Shown here: positions 43,852 through 52,660 of the stretch, in pieces
How positions within the stretch are numbered: the first letter of the stretch is position 1
Layout: each line of letters begins with the position of its first letter
Assembly (NCBI RefSeq): GCF_001982635.1
Contig: NZ_MKFI01000007.1
Location: 1-64,000 of the forward strand
DNA length: 64,000 bases
Direction: 5' to 3'
Source: Bradyrhizobium mercantei
GTDB lineage: Bacteria > Pseudomonadota > Alphaproteobacteria > Rhizobiales > Xanthobacteraceae
Position numbers and translations under genes: made by a program
Notes under the pieces: generated by a model
The model's database searches: none
Seen by the model: only the letters and a program-made list of their open reading frames with translations
Told to the model about the DNA's origin: nothing

Positions 43852-44583
43852 ATGCGCAACACCAAAGCCCGCTTGTACCTGATCGAGACCTCCCAGCTGT
43901 CGCTGATGCGCGGCCTGCGTCTGGCGTTCGTTGCGGCCGGGATCGGCCTCGTCATGGCGGCCGGCCCGGTGCGTGCCGGCGACGACGAGGATGACGGCGA
44001 CGACGGCCTGACCTTCGAAGAGCGGATCGTCGACAATCTGATGACCGGCCTCGGCGCCAAGAGCGCGGCCAGCAAGGGTATCGACTACCGCGAGCGCTCG
44101 CCGCTGGTGGTGCCGCCGAAGCTCGACCTGCCACCGCCCTCCTCGACCGCCCAGGTCAACGCGCCGAACTGGCCGAAGGACCCTGATATCGCCGCCCGCA
44201 AGGCTGCGATCGCGGCGCGCAAGAAGGAAGTCAAGAAGGAGCCGTGGCAGTCAGCGGTGGCGTTGACGCCGGCCGAGATCGAGGCGGGCCGCAAGCAGCA
44301 GACGGCCACCGACGGCCGCAAGGAGCCGCTGGAGCCCGGCACCAACACCAATCCGTCGCTGATGCCGAGCCAGCTCGGTTACACCGGCGGCCTGCTCGGC
44401 ATGTTCAAGGGAAACAGCAGCGAGTCCAAGCCGTTCAAGGGCGAGCCGACCCGCGAATCCCTGACCGAGCCGCCTCCGGGCTACCAGACGCCGTCCTCCG
44501 GCTTTGCCTATGGCACCGGACCGATGCAGCCGATGGCGAAGGAAGGCCAGTACGACGTCATGACCGGAAAACCGGTGCAGTGA
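43852..44583 (+). CDS. Exported low-complexity protein of unknown function
   Basis: The 243-residue protein has a long leader (hydrophobic core at about residues 22-40, cleavage near PVRAGDDED) and a highly acidic start of the mature part. Then come DGLTFEERIVDNLMTGLGAK, a Lys/Ala-rich helix and a Pro/Gly-rich end (YGTGPMQPMAKEG). I know no fold. It stands between lspA and the M16 peptidases; such proteins appear in this place in related genomes, suggesting an envelope role, which is inference. Confidence 0.75.
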   Translation: MRNTKARLYLIETSQLSLMRGLRLAFVAAGIGLVMAAGPVRAGDDEDDGDDGLTFEERIVDNLMTGLGAKSAASKGIDYRERSPLVVPPKLDLPPPSSTAQVNAPNWPKDPDIAARKAAIAARKKEVKKEPWQSAVALTPAEIEAGRKQQTATDGRKEPLEPGTNTNPSLMPSQLGYTGGLLGMFKGNSSESKPFKGEPTRESLTEPPPGYQTPSSGFAYGTGPMQPMAKEGQYDVMTGKPVQ

Positions 44584-44599
44584 CCGCTTGGCCTCGGCG

Positions 44600-44625
44600 A
44601 ACGAAGGCTGACAACGAAGGCTGAC
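44600..44625. repeat. 13-bp tandem duplication
   Basis: aacgaaggctgac occurs twice head to tail between the 243-residue gene and the M16 gene, just outside coding sequence. Confidence 0.8.
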
Positions 44626-44751
44626 ATGGGCAAAGCTTAATGCGGGGCGACGTGCGTCTCTCCGCTTCGTGACGACGGGCACGGGTATGACCGTGTACGA
44701 TGGCCTGCTTTCGCGTCCCGGCCGTGTGTCCGGGCTTTCATAAGGATTGTG

Positions 44752-46140
44752 ATGCGCTCTCGTCGATCGATTGCCCTGTTCGCTGCCGCATTTGTTTCAA
44801 CAATCCCGCTGTCGGGCGCCAGCCTCCGCGCCCAGACCACCGTCACCTCGGAGCGCCCCGCCAGCTTCACGCTCGACAACGGATTGCAGGTCGTGGTGAT
44901 CCCCGATCATCGCACGCCCGTCGTGACGCAGATGATCTGGTACAAGGTCGGCTCCGCCGACGAGACGCCCGGCAAATCGGGGCTGGCGCATTTCCTCGAG
45001 CATCTGATGTTCAAGGGCACCGCCAAGCACCCGGCCGGCGAGTTCTCGCAGACCGTGCTACGCGTCGGCGGCAATGAGAACGCCTTCACCTCCACCGATT
45101 ACACCGGCTATTTCCAGCGCGTGCCGCGCGAGCAGCTGCCGACCATGATGGAGTTCGAGGCCGACCGCATGACCGGCCTGATCCTGAAGGACGAGAATGT
45201 GCTGCCCGAGCGCGACGTCGTGCTCGAAGAGTACAACATGCGGGTCGCCAACAACCCGGATGCGAGGCTCACCGAGCAGATCATGGCCGCGCTCTATCTC
45301 AATCATCCCTACGGCCGGCCGGTGATCGGCTGGCACCAGGAGATCGAGAAGCTGGACCGCGAGGATGCGCTCGCCTTCTACCGGCGCTTCTACGCGCCGA
45401 ACAATGCGATCCTGGTCATCGCCGGCGACGTCGACGTCAAGGATATCCGCCCGCTGGTCGAGAAGAATTTCGGCCCGATCCCGGCGCAGCACGCGATCCC
45501 CGAGAAGCGTGTGCGGCCGCAGGAGCCGACGCCGGCCGCGCCGCGCACCGTGACGCTGTCGGACCCGCGTGTCGAGCAGCCGAGCCTGCGCCGCTATTAT
45601 CTGGTGCCGTCGGCAACGACCGCGGCGGCCGGCGAGAGCCAGGCGCTCGACGTGCTGGCGCAATTGATGGGCGGCGGCGCCAACTCCTATCTCTATCGCG
45701 CGCTGGTGATCGACAAGGGCCTCGCGATCTCGGCCGGCGCCGGCTATCAGGGCACCTCGCTCGATCCGTCGCAATTCTCGATCTCGGCGACGCCGAAGCC
45801 GGGCGTCGAATTCGCACAGATCGAGGACGCGATCGACAAGGTGATCGCGGACCTCGCGCAGAACCCGGCGCGCGCCGAGGATCTCGAACGGGTCAAGACC
45901 CAGCTCATTGCGGAAGCGATCTACGCCCAGGACAACCAGGCGACGCTGGCACGCTGGTATGGCGGCGCGCTGACCACGGGCTTAAGCATCGACGACATCA
46001 GGAGCTGGCCGGATCGCATTCGCGCCGTCACCGCCGAGCAGGTGCGTGCCGCAGCCGCCACCTGGCTCGACAAGAAGCGGTCGGTGACCGGCTATCTGAT
46101 CAAGGATACTGCGCCGAAACGCGAGGAGAAGCGCTCGTGA
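44752..46140 (+). CDS. M16 family zinc metallopeptidase (catalytic partner)
   Basis: This is a 462-residue exported pitrilysin-type protease. It has a signal peptide (cleaved near SLRAQTTV), the inverted zinc motif HFLEHLMFKG (HxxEH) and the downstream Glu in the 70-80 residue range (VVLEEYNMR). The adjoining gene codes for the inactive partner, as in two-subunit M16B peptidases of mitochondrial-processing-peptidase type. ATG at 44752 follows AAGGA; a GTG at 44749 is an alternative. Substrate unknown; the location should be periplasmic. Confidence 0.93.
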   Translation: MRSRRSIALFAAAFVSTIPLSGASLRAQTTVTSERPASFTLDNGLQVVVIPDHRTPVVTQMIWYKVGSADETPGKSGLAHFLEHLMFKGTAKHPAGEFSQTVLRVGGNENAFTSTDYTGYFQRVPREQLPTMMEFEADRMTGLILKDENVLPERDVVLEEYNMRVANNPDARLTEQIMAALYLNHPYGRPVIGWHQEIEKLDREDALAFYRRFYAPNNAILVIAGDVDVKDIRPLVEKNFGPIPAQHAIPEKRVRPQEPTPAAPRTVTLSDPRVEQPSLRRYYLVPSATTAAAGESQALDVLAQLMGGGANSYLYRALVIDKGLAISAGAGYQGTSLDPSQFSISATPKPGVEFAQIEDAIDKVIADLAQNPARAEDLERVKTQLIAEAIYAQDNQATLARWYGGALTTGLSIDDIRSWPDRIRAVTAEQVRAAAATWLDKKRSVTGYLIKDTAPKREEKRS

Positions 46141-47501
46141 TCTACTCCCTCACCCGCCGTGCGGCGCTGATCGGCGGCGCCTGCGCCGCGCTGCTGACGC
46201 TGACGTCAGTGCCCTCGCAGGCCGCGGCCAAGATCCAGCGGCTGGTGTCGCCCGGCGGCATCGAGGCGTGGTTCGTGCAGGATGCGACCGTGCCGCTGAT
46301 CGCGATGGAATATGCCTTCAGCGGCGGCGCCAGCCAGGATCCGCCCGGCAAGCCCGGCGTCGGCAATCTGGTCGCCGACCTGCTCGACGAGGGCTCCGGC
46401 GACCTCGATTCCAAGACCTATCACGAGCGGCTCGAGCGCCGCGCCATCGAGCTCAGCTTCGCGTCGAACCGCGACCAGTTCCGCGGTTCGCTGCGCATGC
46501 TCAAGGACAACAAGGACGAGGCCTACGACCTGTTGCGGATGGCGCTGACCTCGCCGCATTTCGAGCCCAAGGACGTCGAGCGCATCCGCGCCCAGGTGAT
46601 CTCGAACCTGCGCCGCGAATCGACCAACCCCTCCTCGCTGGCCGGCCGCAAGTTCCTCGAGCTCGCATTCGGCGAGCATCCCTATGGCAGGACGGCAACC
46701 GGCACGCTCGAGAGCGTGCCGACGATCGAGATAGCCGACCTGAAGGAATATACCCGCCGCATCATCGCCAAGGACACGTTGCGCATCGCCGTGGTCGGCG
46801 ACGTCGATCCCGAGACGCTCGGCAAGCTGCTGGACAAGACCTTCGGCAGCCTGCCGGCGAAGGCCGAGCTGACGCCGATTACCGACGTCGTGGCGACCAA
46901 GCCGCCGCAGCGCGCCTTTGTGCCGCTCGACGTGCCGCAAACCGTCGTCACCTTCGGCGGCCCCGGTATCAACCGGCATGACCCGGACTTCATGGCCGCC
47001 TATGTGGTGAACCACATTCTCGGCGGCGGCGGGCTGTCGTCGCGGCTCTACAAGGAAGTGCGCGAGAAGCGCGGGCTGGCCTATTCGATCTACGAAGCGC
47101 TGCTCTGGATGGACCACTCCGCGCTGTTCATCGGCAACACCGGCACCCGCGCCGACCGCGCCGGCGAGACCGTCGATGCGATCGATGCGGAAGTCCGCCG
47201 CATTGCCGAGGAAGGCCCGACGCAGCAGGAGCTCGACGAGGCGAAGTCCTATCTGAAGGGCTCGCAGATGCTGGCGCTCGACACCTCCTCCAAGCTCGCG
47301 CAGGCGATGCTGCAATACCAGCTCGACAAGCTGCCGATCGATTACATCGAGAAGCGCAACGCCATCGTCGATGCGGTGACGCTCGACGACGCCAAGCGGG
47401 TCGCCAAGAAGCTCTGGGGCAACGGCCTGCTCACCGTGATCGTCGGCCGCGCCCCGCAAGCCGCCGCACAGCCGGCCTCGGCGCCGCCGAAGGCGAACTG
47501 A
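46137..47501 (+). CDS. M16 family peptidase-like protein (non-catalytic partner)
   Basis: The 454-residue exported protein has the M16 fold, but the zinc motif is gone: LVADLLDEGS stands where HxxEH is expected. The C-terminal substrate-holding segment is intact (YKEVREKRGLAYSIY). The N-terminus has an RR-containing leader (TRRAALIGGACAALL) that could be Sec or Tat. The GTG start overlaps the stop of the catalytic gene (GTGA), so the two are coupled and likely form a heterodimer. Confidence 0.92.
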   Translation: MIYSLTRRAALIGGACAALLTLTSVPSQAAAKIQRLVSPGGIEAWFVQDATVPLIAMEYAFSGGASQDPPGKPGVGNLVADLLDEGSGDLDSKTYHERLERRAIELSFASNRDQFRGSLRMLKDNKDEAYDLLRMALTSPHFEPKDVERIRAQVISNLRRESTNPSSLAGRKFLELAFGEHPYGRTATGTLESVPTIEIADLKEYTRRIIAKDTLRIAVVGDVDPETLGKLLDKTFGSLPAKAELTPITDVVATKPPQRAFVPLDVPQTVVTFGGPGINRHDPDFMAAYVVNHILGGGGLSSRLYKEVREKRGLAYSIYEALLWMDHSALFIGNTGTRADRAGETVDAIDAEVRRIAEEGPTQQELDEAKSYLKGSQMLALDTSSKLAQAMLQYQLDKLPIDYIEKRNAIVDAVTLDDAKRVAKKLWGNGLLTVIVGRAPQAAAQPASAPPKAN

Positions 47502-47550
47502 CGCGTTCTCGGCGCGTATTTGCTCCCTACGCGCACTTCCGTTGCGGCCA

Positions 47551-47718
47551 CCCCTCTCCCCCAACCCTCCCCCGCAAGGGGGGGAGGGAGCCTGAGAGGT
47601 GTGCTCGCCTTACATCGTATCCTCGCGCGGGTCGCGTCGGACGCTGATGTTTCGATCGTCAGGGACGCGCAAGCGGTAGGGCTCCCTCCCCCCTTGCGGG
47701 GGAGGGTTGGGGAGAGGA
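47551..47718. repeat. Inverted repeat, 'cctctccccc' family, copy 2
   Basis: cccctctcccccaaccctcccccgcaagggggg at the left is mirrored by ccccccttgcgggggagggttggggagagg, with about 70 bases of unique filler. The full gap 47502-47834 contains no gene. Confidence 0.8.
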
Positions 47719-47834
47719 GTGGCCCCACACACCGGCCCCGGACGTAGCCGACGCGACATCAATCCCGCCCGAGCACACGCAACGCAAACCCGCTATCCTG
47801 CGGCCGCCGATTCTTCCCTCCACCGGGTGATGTC

Positions 47835-48254
47835 ATGCTGCGGGTGTCCCGCGACCTTACGATCGACGAGAACGACATTGAGATCGTCTTTGTCCGCGCC
47901 TCCGGTCCGGGCGGACAGAATGTCAACAAGGTCTCGACGGCGGCACAGTTGCGCTTCGACACGCACAAGATCGCGCTGCCAGCGGATGCCGCCGAGCGGT
48001 TGGCGCGGCTCGCCGGCAGCCGCATGACCAAGGACGGCGTGATCGTGATCCAGGCGTTCCGGTTTCGCACCCAGGAACGCAATCGGGCCGACGCGATCGA
48101 GCGGCTGCTCGAGATGTTGAAGGAAGCGATGGTGCGGCCGACGCCGCGGCGGCCGACCAAGCCGACGCTCGGCTCCAAGCAACGCCGGCTCGAAGGCAAG
48201 AAGCACCGCAGCGATATCAAGGCCGGCCGCGGCACGCGCCGGTTCGACGATTAA
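47835..48254 (+). CDS. arfB: Alternative ribosome-rescue factor/peptidyl-tRNA hydrolase ArfB
   Basis: ArfB (YaeJ) enters stalled ribosomes and hydrolyses peptidyl-tRNA. The 139-residue protein has the GGQ motif (RASGPGGQNVNKV, Gly26-Gln28) and the basic C-terminal tail (KPTLGSKQRRLEGKKHRS) that fills the mRNA channel. It lacks the codon-recognition domains of release factors. Caulobacter and relatives rely on ArfB-type rescue beside tmRNA. Confidence 0.95.
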   Translation: MLRVSRDLTIDENDIEIVFVRASGPGGQNVNKVSTAAQLRFDTHKIALPADAAERLARLAGSRMTKDGVIVIQAFRFRTQERNRADAIERLLEMLKEAMVRPTPRRPTKPTLGSKQRRLEGKKHRSDIKAGRGTRRFDD

Positions 48255-48420
48255 GGAACACCGGACTAAAGAGCACCGGACGCAGCGCACGCACGGCGCT
48301 GCATCCGGGATCCGATCATCGCGGGACGAGAGCAGACAAACGCGGATTGCGCGTTTGCGCGGAGATCATGTTCAAACAAGACGCGAAGCGCGGTGACGCT
48401 TCAACACATCTCATTGCGCA

Positions 48421-48744
48421 TTAGTACTTCTTGGTTCCTGCGGCGCCCGGCGCCATCTCGGAACCGCCGGACTTCGGGGTCGTCGCGCGGCCGCTGCTGC
48501 TGCCCACCGTTCCCTTGCTGCCCGACTTGGCGGCGGCACTGCCCTTCTGTGTCGCCGTGCCGGGCTGCGCCGCCATTTCCTCATCGCCGCTGCCGGACAT
48601 GCCGCCGCCCTGCTGCATGGTACCGCCGCCCGCTGCACCGCCGCGAAGCTGGGGACCCGGTGTAGCCGCCCCCTGCGCCAGGACGGGGCCGGCCATCGCG
48701 GCCGAGATGGCAAGAGCGAGCACGCTGGTTTTTGCAAACGTCAT
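48421..48744 (-). CDS. Secreted Gly/Ser/Ala-rich low-complexity protein
   Basis: The 107-residue protein has a good signal peptide (MTFAKTSVLALAISAAMAGP, cleaved near VLAQG) and a mature part made almost wholly of Gly, Ala, Ser, Thr and Lys (GGAAGGGTMQQGGGMSGSG). It is probably disordered and periplasmic. A ribosome site AGGAG precedes the ATG at 48744. No family; coding status rests on the signal peptide and ribosome site. Confidence 0.6.
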   Translation of the reverse strand: MTFAKTSVLALAISAAMAGPVLAQGAATPGPQLRGGAAGGGTMQQGGGMSGSGDEEMAAQPGTATQKGSAAAKSGSKGTVGSSSGRATTPKSGGSEMAPGAAGTKKY

Positions 48745-49044
48745 CCATTTCTCCTGGACTTTGATTTGACGATGGAGGGAGCGGCGCTGAGTGTGCGCCG
48801 TTTGCCGCGCCGATCCTAAAACCCCATCGCGCGAGACTGAATTTTCCGCAAACGGCGCACACGCAATGCAAGCTGCGCCGTGTGGTGATCGTGCAGGGAT
48901 TTCGCGGTCATTTTGCGGATTTGTCGTCCGCATATTTGGCGGCGCCGGTTCCGCTGCCCGCTTTTGTTCTGCCGTGAAACAGCCCGCTACTACCAACGGC
49001 CGATTTCAGCCTCCTACAGTCACCGCACAGAGGCGGTGATGTAG
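48745..49044. other. Intergenic region between divergent genes
   Basis: About 300 bases with no gene or repeat that I can see. It should carry the promoters for the Gly-rich protein gene and the cytochrome c gene. Confidence 0.4.
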
Positions 49045-49446
49045 ATGACAAAGCTGCGCGCAAGGTGGACGTTGGCGCTTGGATTTTGCAGCGCAATGCT
49101 TGCAGTGCAAATGGCCGGCGCGCAGATGCCCCTGCCCGCCGCCAAGCCGCCCGATGGGGCGACGCTGTTCAAGCAGCAATGCGCGACCTGCCATACGACC
49201 AACGCGTCGGATCCCGCCCGGCAAGGACCCTCGCTCTACAAGATCGTCGGCCGCCATGCCGGCAAGGCGGACGGCTTCAAATATTCCGCAGCTTTCGCCA
49301 AGGCGGATTTCGTCTGGGACGACGCGAAGCTCGATGCCTGGCTGACCAATCCGCAAGAATTGATCCCCGGCAGCGTGATGGCCTATCGGCAGGCCAAGCC
49401 GGAAACCCGCGCCATGATCATCGCCTATCTGAAGGAGCTGAACTGA
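49045..49446 (+). CDS. Class I cytochrome c, exported
   Basis: The 133-residue protein has a signal peptide (cleaved near GAQMPLP), one heme site CATCH (Cys46-His50) and a distal Met112 in GSVMAYR, as in cytochrome c2/c550-type proteins. It is followed within one base by the VOC gene, then the Tat subunit and the GMC dehydrogenase, and is a plausible electron acceptor for that enzyme. Confidence 0.93.
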   Translation: MTKLRARWTLALGFCSAMLAVQMAGAQMPLPAAKPPDGATLFKQQCATCHTTNASDPARQGPSLYKIVGRHAGKADGFKYSAAFAKADFVWDDAKLDAWLTNPQELIPGSVMAYRQAKPETRAMIIAYLKELN

Positions 49447-49842
49447 ATGGCGAAACCCGTGCATTCGATGATCCGCGTGTTCGACGAGGCGAAGGCGCTC
49501 GACTTCTACCACCGCGCGTTCGGCCTCGAGATCGCGGACAATCTGCGATTTCCCGATTTCGCGCTGATCTATCTGCGCCATCCGTCGTCGCCGTTCGAGG
49601 TCGAACTGACGGTCAATTTCGATCGCAAGGAGCCCTACACGCTCGGCGACGGCTACGGCCATCTCGCCGTCGTCGTCGATGACGTCGATGCCGAGCATGC
49701 GCGCTTCGAAAAGGAAAAACTGTCGCCCGGGCCGCTGCGCGACTTCAAGCATGACGGCAGGACGCTGGCGCGCTTCTTCTTCGTCTCCGATCCCGACGGC
49801 TACAAGATCGAGGTGATCCAGCGCGGCGGGCGCTTCGGCTAA
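49447..49842 (+). CDS. VOC (glyoxalase I-like) family protein
   Basis: This 131-residue two-module VOC protein is close to lactoylglutathione lyase in pattern: HSMIRVFDEAKALDFYHRAF, FEVELTVNFD, GYGHLAVVVDD and DPDGYKIEVIQ. The four metal ligands (His, Glu, His, Glu) are in place. It has no signal peptide and so acts in the cytoplasm, unlike its neighbours. Whether it detoxifies methylglyoxal or acts on a product of the dehydrogenase is unknown. Starts immediately after the cytochrome stop. Confidence 0.9.
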   Translation: MAKPVHSMIRVFDEAKALDFYHRAFGLEIADNLRFPDFALIYLRHPSSPFEVELTVNFDRKEPYTLGDGYGHLAVVVDDVDAEHARFEKEKLSPGPLRDFKHDGRTLARFFFVSDPDGYKIEVIQRGGRFG

Positions 49843-49874
49843 TTCAACTACAAAATAATTGATGGAGGAAACCC

Positions 49875-50423
49875 ATGAGAGAAATCGATCGACGCAGCAA
49901 ATATGACCGGCGTGTGTTTCTCAAAGGCGCGGCCGTCACCGCACCCGCCGTCGCGATTGCGACCTCGACGGGGCTCGGCATCACCGATGCGTGGGCCGAT
50001 GACGCCTCGACGCTGACGCCGGCCACGATGAAGACGCTGCTCAAGGTGGCGCGCGATATCTATCCGCACGACTTCCTCGGCGACAGCTATTACATCACGG
50101 CGGTCAAGCCGTGGGATGACAAGGCGGCCAAGGATCCGGCGGTCAAATCGCTGATCAATGACGGCGTCGCGAGACTCGATGCGGCGGCCAATGACCGCCA
50201 CAAGATGCCGTATGCCCAGCTCGCCTGGGAGAACGATCGCGTCGCGCTGCTGCAGCAGATCGAGACCAGCGTGTTCTTCCAGAAGATCCGCGGCGACCTC
50301 ATCGTCTCGCTCTACAACAACAAGGAGGTGTGGCCGCGGTTCGGCTACGAGGGCTCCTCCGCCGAGCATGGCGGCTATCTCAAGCGCGGCTTCGCCGACA
50401 TCGACTGGCTGCCTAAGGCCTGA
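49875..50423 (+). CDS. Tat-exported small subunit of a GMC dehydrogenase (gluconate 2-dehydrogenase subunit 3-like)
   Basis: The 182-residue protein has a twin-arginine leader (DRRVFLKGAAVTAPAV, Arg12-Arg13) and a helical mature domain with TLLKVARDIYPHDFLGD and SLYNNKEVWPRFGYEG. This matches the gamma subunit of bacterial FAD-glucose/gluconate dehydrogenases, which carries the folded catalytic subunit through the Tat pore. A GGAGGAAACCC ribosome site is present. The next gene is the catalytic subunit. Confidence 0.9.
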   Translation: MREIDRRSKYDRRVFLKGAAVTAPAVAIATSTGLGITDAWADDASTLTPATMKTLLKVARDIYPHDFLGDSYYITAVKPWDDKAAKDPAVKSLINDGVARLDAAANDRHKMPYAQLAWENDRVALLQQIETSVFFQKIRGDLIVSLYNNKEVWPRFGYEGSSAEHGGYLKRGFADIDWLPKA

Positions 50424-50447
50424 ACCGGACAACGTCGGGAGGAAACA

Positions 50448-52016
50448 ATGGCAAAATTCGATCTGAATGACAGCGGCGTTGTCGTGATCGTCGGCTCCGG
50501 CGCCGGCGGCGGAACGCTCGGCAACGAGCTGGCGCAGAAGGGCGTCAAGGTCGTGATCCTGGAGGCCGGTCCGCGCATCGAGAACCAGGACTTCATCAAC
50601 GATGAGTGGGACAGCTTCACCCAGCTCGCCTGGTCCGACGCGCGCTCGACCTCGGGCAGCTGGCGTGTGCATCAGGATTTTCCGGGCCTGCCGGCCTGGA
50701 TCGTCAAAGCGGTCGGCGGCTCGACCACGCACTGGGCCGGTGCCTCGCTGCGCTTCGACGAGCACGAGTTCAAAATCAAGTCGGCCTATGGCGGCATTTC
50801 CGGCGCCAACCTTCTGGACTGGCCGATCACGCTCGCCGAGATGGAGCCGTGGTACGCCAAGGCCGAGGACAAGATGGGCGTCACCCGCACCAACGGGATT
50901 CCTGGCCTGCCCGGCAACAACAACTTCAAGGTCATGGAGGCCGGCGCCAAGAAGCTCGGCTACAAGGAGGTGCACACCGGGCGAATGGCGATCAACAGCG
51001 AGCCGCGCGACGGCCGCGGCTCGTGCCAGCAGATCGGCTTCTGCTTCCAGGGCTGCAAGTCGGGCGCCAAATGGTCGACGCTCTACACCGAGATCCCGAA
51101 GGGCGAAGCTACCGGCAATCTCGAAGTGCGCCCCGGCAGCATGGTGATCAAGATCGAGCACGACCCGTCCGGCAAGGTCACCGGCGTGGTCTATGCCGAT
51201 CCGACCGGCGCGATGCAGCGCCAGAAGGCCCGCGTGGTGGCGGTCGCCGGCAACTCGATCGAGAGCCCGCGGCTGCTGCTCAACAGCGCCTCCAGCATGT
51301 TCCCGGACGGGCTCGCCAATTCATCCGGCCAGGTCGGCCGCAACTACATGCGGCACATGACCGGCAGCGTGTATGCGAGCTTCGAGAAGTCGGTGCACAT
51401 GTATCGCGGCACCACGATGGCCGGCATCATCCGCGACGAGGCCAAGAATAATCCGAGCCGCGGCTTCGTCGGCGGCTACGAGATGGAGACGCTGTCGCTC
51501 GGCCTGCCCTTCATGGCCGCGTTCCTCAATCCCGGTGCCTGGGGCCGCAGCTTCACCAGCGCGATCGAAGGCTATCCGCGGATGGCCGGCATGTGGCTGG
51601 TCGGCGAGGACATGCCGCAGGAGACCAACCGGATCACGCTCGACCCGAAGATCAAGGACAAGTTCGGCATGCCGGTCGCGAGCGTGCATTTCGACGATCA
51701 TCCGAACGACGTCGCGATGCGCGATCACGCCTACAAGCAGGGCTCCGCGGTCTATGAGGCGGTCGGCGCCACCGTGACCTATCCGACGCCGCCCTATCCC
51801 TCGACCCACAACATGGGCACCAACCGGATGAGCGAGAAGCCGCGCGACGGCGTGGTCAACAAGTTCGGCCAGACCCACGACATCAAGAACCTGTTCGTCT
51901 CCGACGGCAGCCAGTTCACATCGGGCGCGGCGTGCAACCCGACGCTGACGATCGTGTCGCTGGCGATCCGGCAGGCCGACCACATCGCCGGCGCGATGCA
52001 GCGCAAGGAGATCTAG
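50448..52016 (+). CDS. GMC-family FAD dehydrogenase, catalytic subunit
   Basis: The 522-residue flavoprotein has the FAD motif GSGAGGGTLGNELAQKG (17-33), GGSTTHWAG and a C-terminal HNMGTNRMSE...ACNPTLTI with catalytic His. It carries Cys193, Cys199 and Cys203 (C-X5-C-X3-C), the spacing of the 3Fe-4S ligands in FAD-glucose dehydrogenase alpha. It has no signal peptide, so export with the preceding Tat subunit is expected. Substrate (sugar, gluconate or another polyol) unknown. GGAGGAAACA precedes the ATG. Confidence 0.93.
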   Translation: MAKFDLNDSGVVVIVGSGAGGGTLGNELAQKGVKVVILEAGPRIENQDFINDEWDSFTQLAWSDARSTSGSWRVHQDFPGLPAWIVKAVGGSTTHWAGASLRFDEHEFKIKSAYGGISGANLLDWPITLAEMEPWYAKAEDKMGVTRTNGIPGLPGNNNFKVMEAGAKKLGYKEVHTGRMAINSEPRDGRGSCQQIGFCFQGCKSGAKWSTLYTEIPKGEATGNLEVRPGSMVIKIEHDPSGKVTGVVYADPTGAMQRQKARVVAVAGNSIESPRLLLNSASSMFPDGLANSSGQVGRNYMRHMTGSVYASFEKSVHMYRGTTMAGIIRDEAKNNPSRGFVGGYEMETLSLGLPFMAAFLNPGAWGRSFTSAIEGYPRMAGMWLVGEDMPQETNRITLDPKIKDKFGMPVASVHFDDHPNDVAMRDHAYKQGSAVYEAVGATVTYPTPPYPSTHNMGTNRMSEKPRDGVVNKFGQTHDIKNLFVSDGSQFTSGAACNPTLTIVSLAIRQADHIAGAMQRKEI

Positions 52017-52043
52017 CAAGAAAATACAGTTCCCCTCTCACTG

Positions 52044-52080
52044 AAGCGGCCTTGCCCAACAGGACAAGGCCGCTTTTCTC
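52044..52080 (+). terminator. Rho-independent terminator of the dehydrogenase operon
   Basis: GCGGCCTTG (52046-52054) pairs with CAAGGCCGC (52065-52073), followed by TTTTCTC. Confidence 0.9.
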
Positions 52081-52104
52081 TTGCGTGATGGATTTGCGCG
52101 AGGC

Positions 52105-52428
52105 CTATTCGGCGGCATCCATGATCGCCGCAGCCGCGGGGCGATAATCCGGAACCACCGCCGGCGCAGTGGCCTTGGCGCGGTAGATCAGGCAGGAGCA
52201 GCGCAAGAGCGATGCGAAATTGTTCACCTCGCCGTGATGATCGAGCACCTCGTTGTGCAGGGTGGTGAGGAACTTGGCCAGCGTCATGCCTTCCTTGGCC
52301 GCGATTTCCTCCAGCGTATCCCAGAACGACATTTCCAGCCGGATCGAGGTGCAATGGCCGTCGATCCGCAACGATCGGGTTTGCGATTCATAGTCGCGTT
52401 GCGGCTGGTGCGCGAAAAGGTGGCACAT
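52105..52428 (-). CDS. Ribbon-helix-helix domain protein
   Basis: The 107-residue protein contains RSLRIDGHCTSIRLEMSFWDTLEEIAAKEGMTLAKFL, written in parts RSLRIDGHCTSI and LEMSFWDTLEEIAAKEG, the RHH_4-type DNA-binding fold. This subfamily is common in alphaproteobacteria, and its targets are not known. The tail holds two cysteines (LLRCSCL). Start at 52428 (MCHLFAHQ) follows an A/T-rich promoter region. Confidence 0.82.
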   Translation of the reverse strand: MCHLFAHQPQRDYESQTRSLRIDGHCTSIRLEMSFWDTLEEIAAKEGMTLAKFLTTLHNEVLDHHGEVNNFASLLRCSCLIYRAKATAPAVVPDYRPAAAAIMDAAE

Positions 52429-52660
52429 GGCGTTCCTCCGGCGAGAACTTATAATTTTTCTAAACGATATACCCGCGCGCGCGGCCCCACAATCGGGACG
52501 TAGGGCGTAACGCGCCGACCGCCGAAGATCAGCGTCTTCAAGGCGATAGGGCGGAATCGTCCCCAACCTGTGGCGGGCGGTCCAAGCGGTCCCATGCATT
52601 TGCCGGCGGGCCGACTTATAGTAGCTGCCAGCCTCGAATCGCTTTTCCGACATCCAATCC

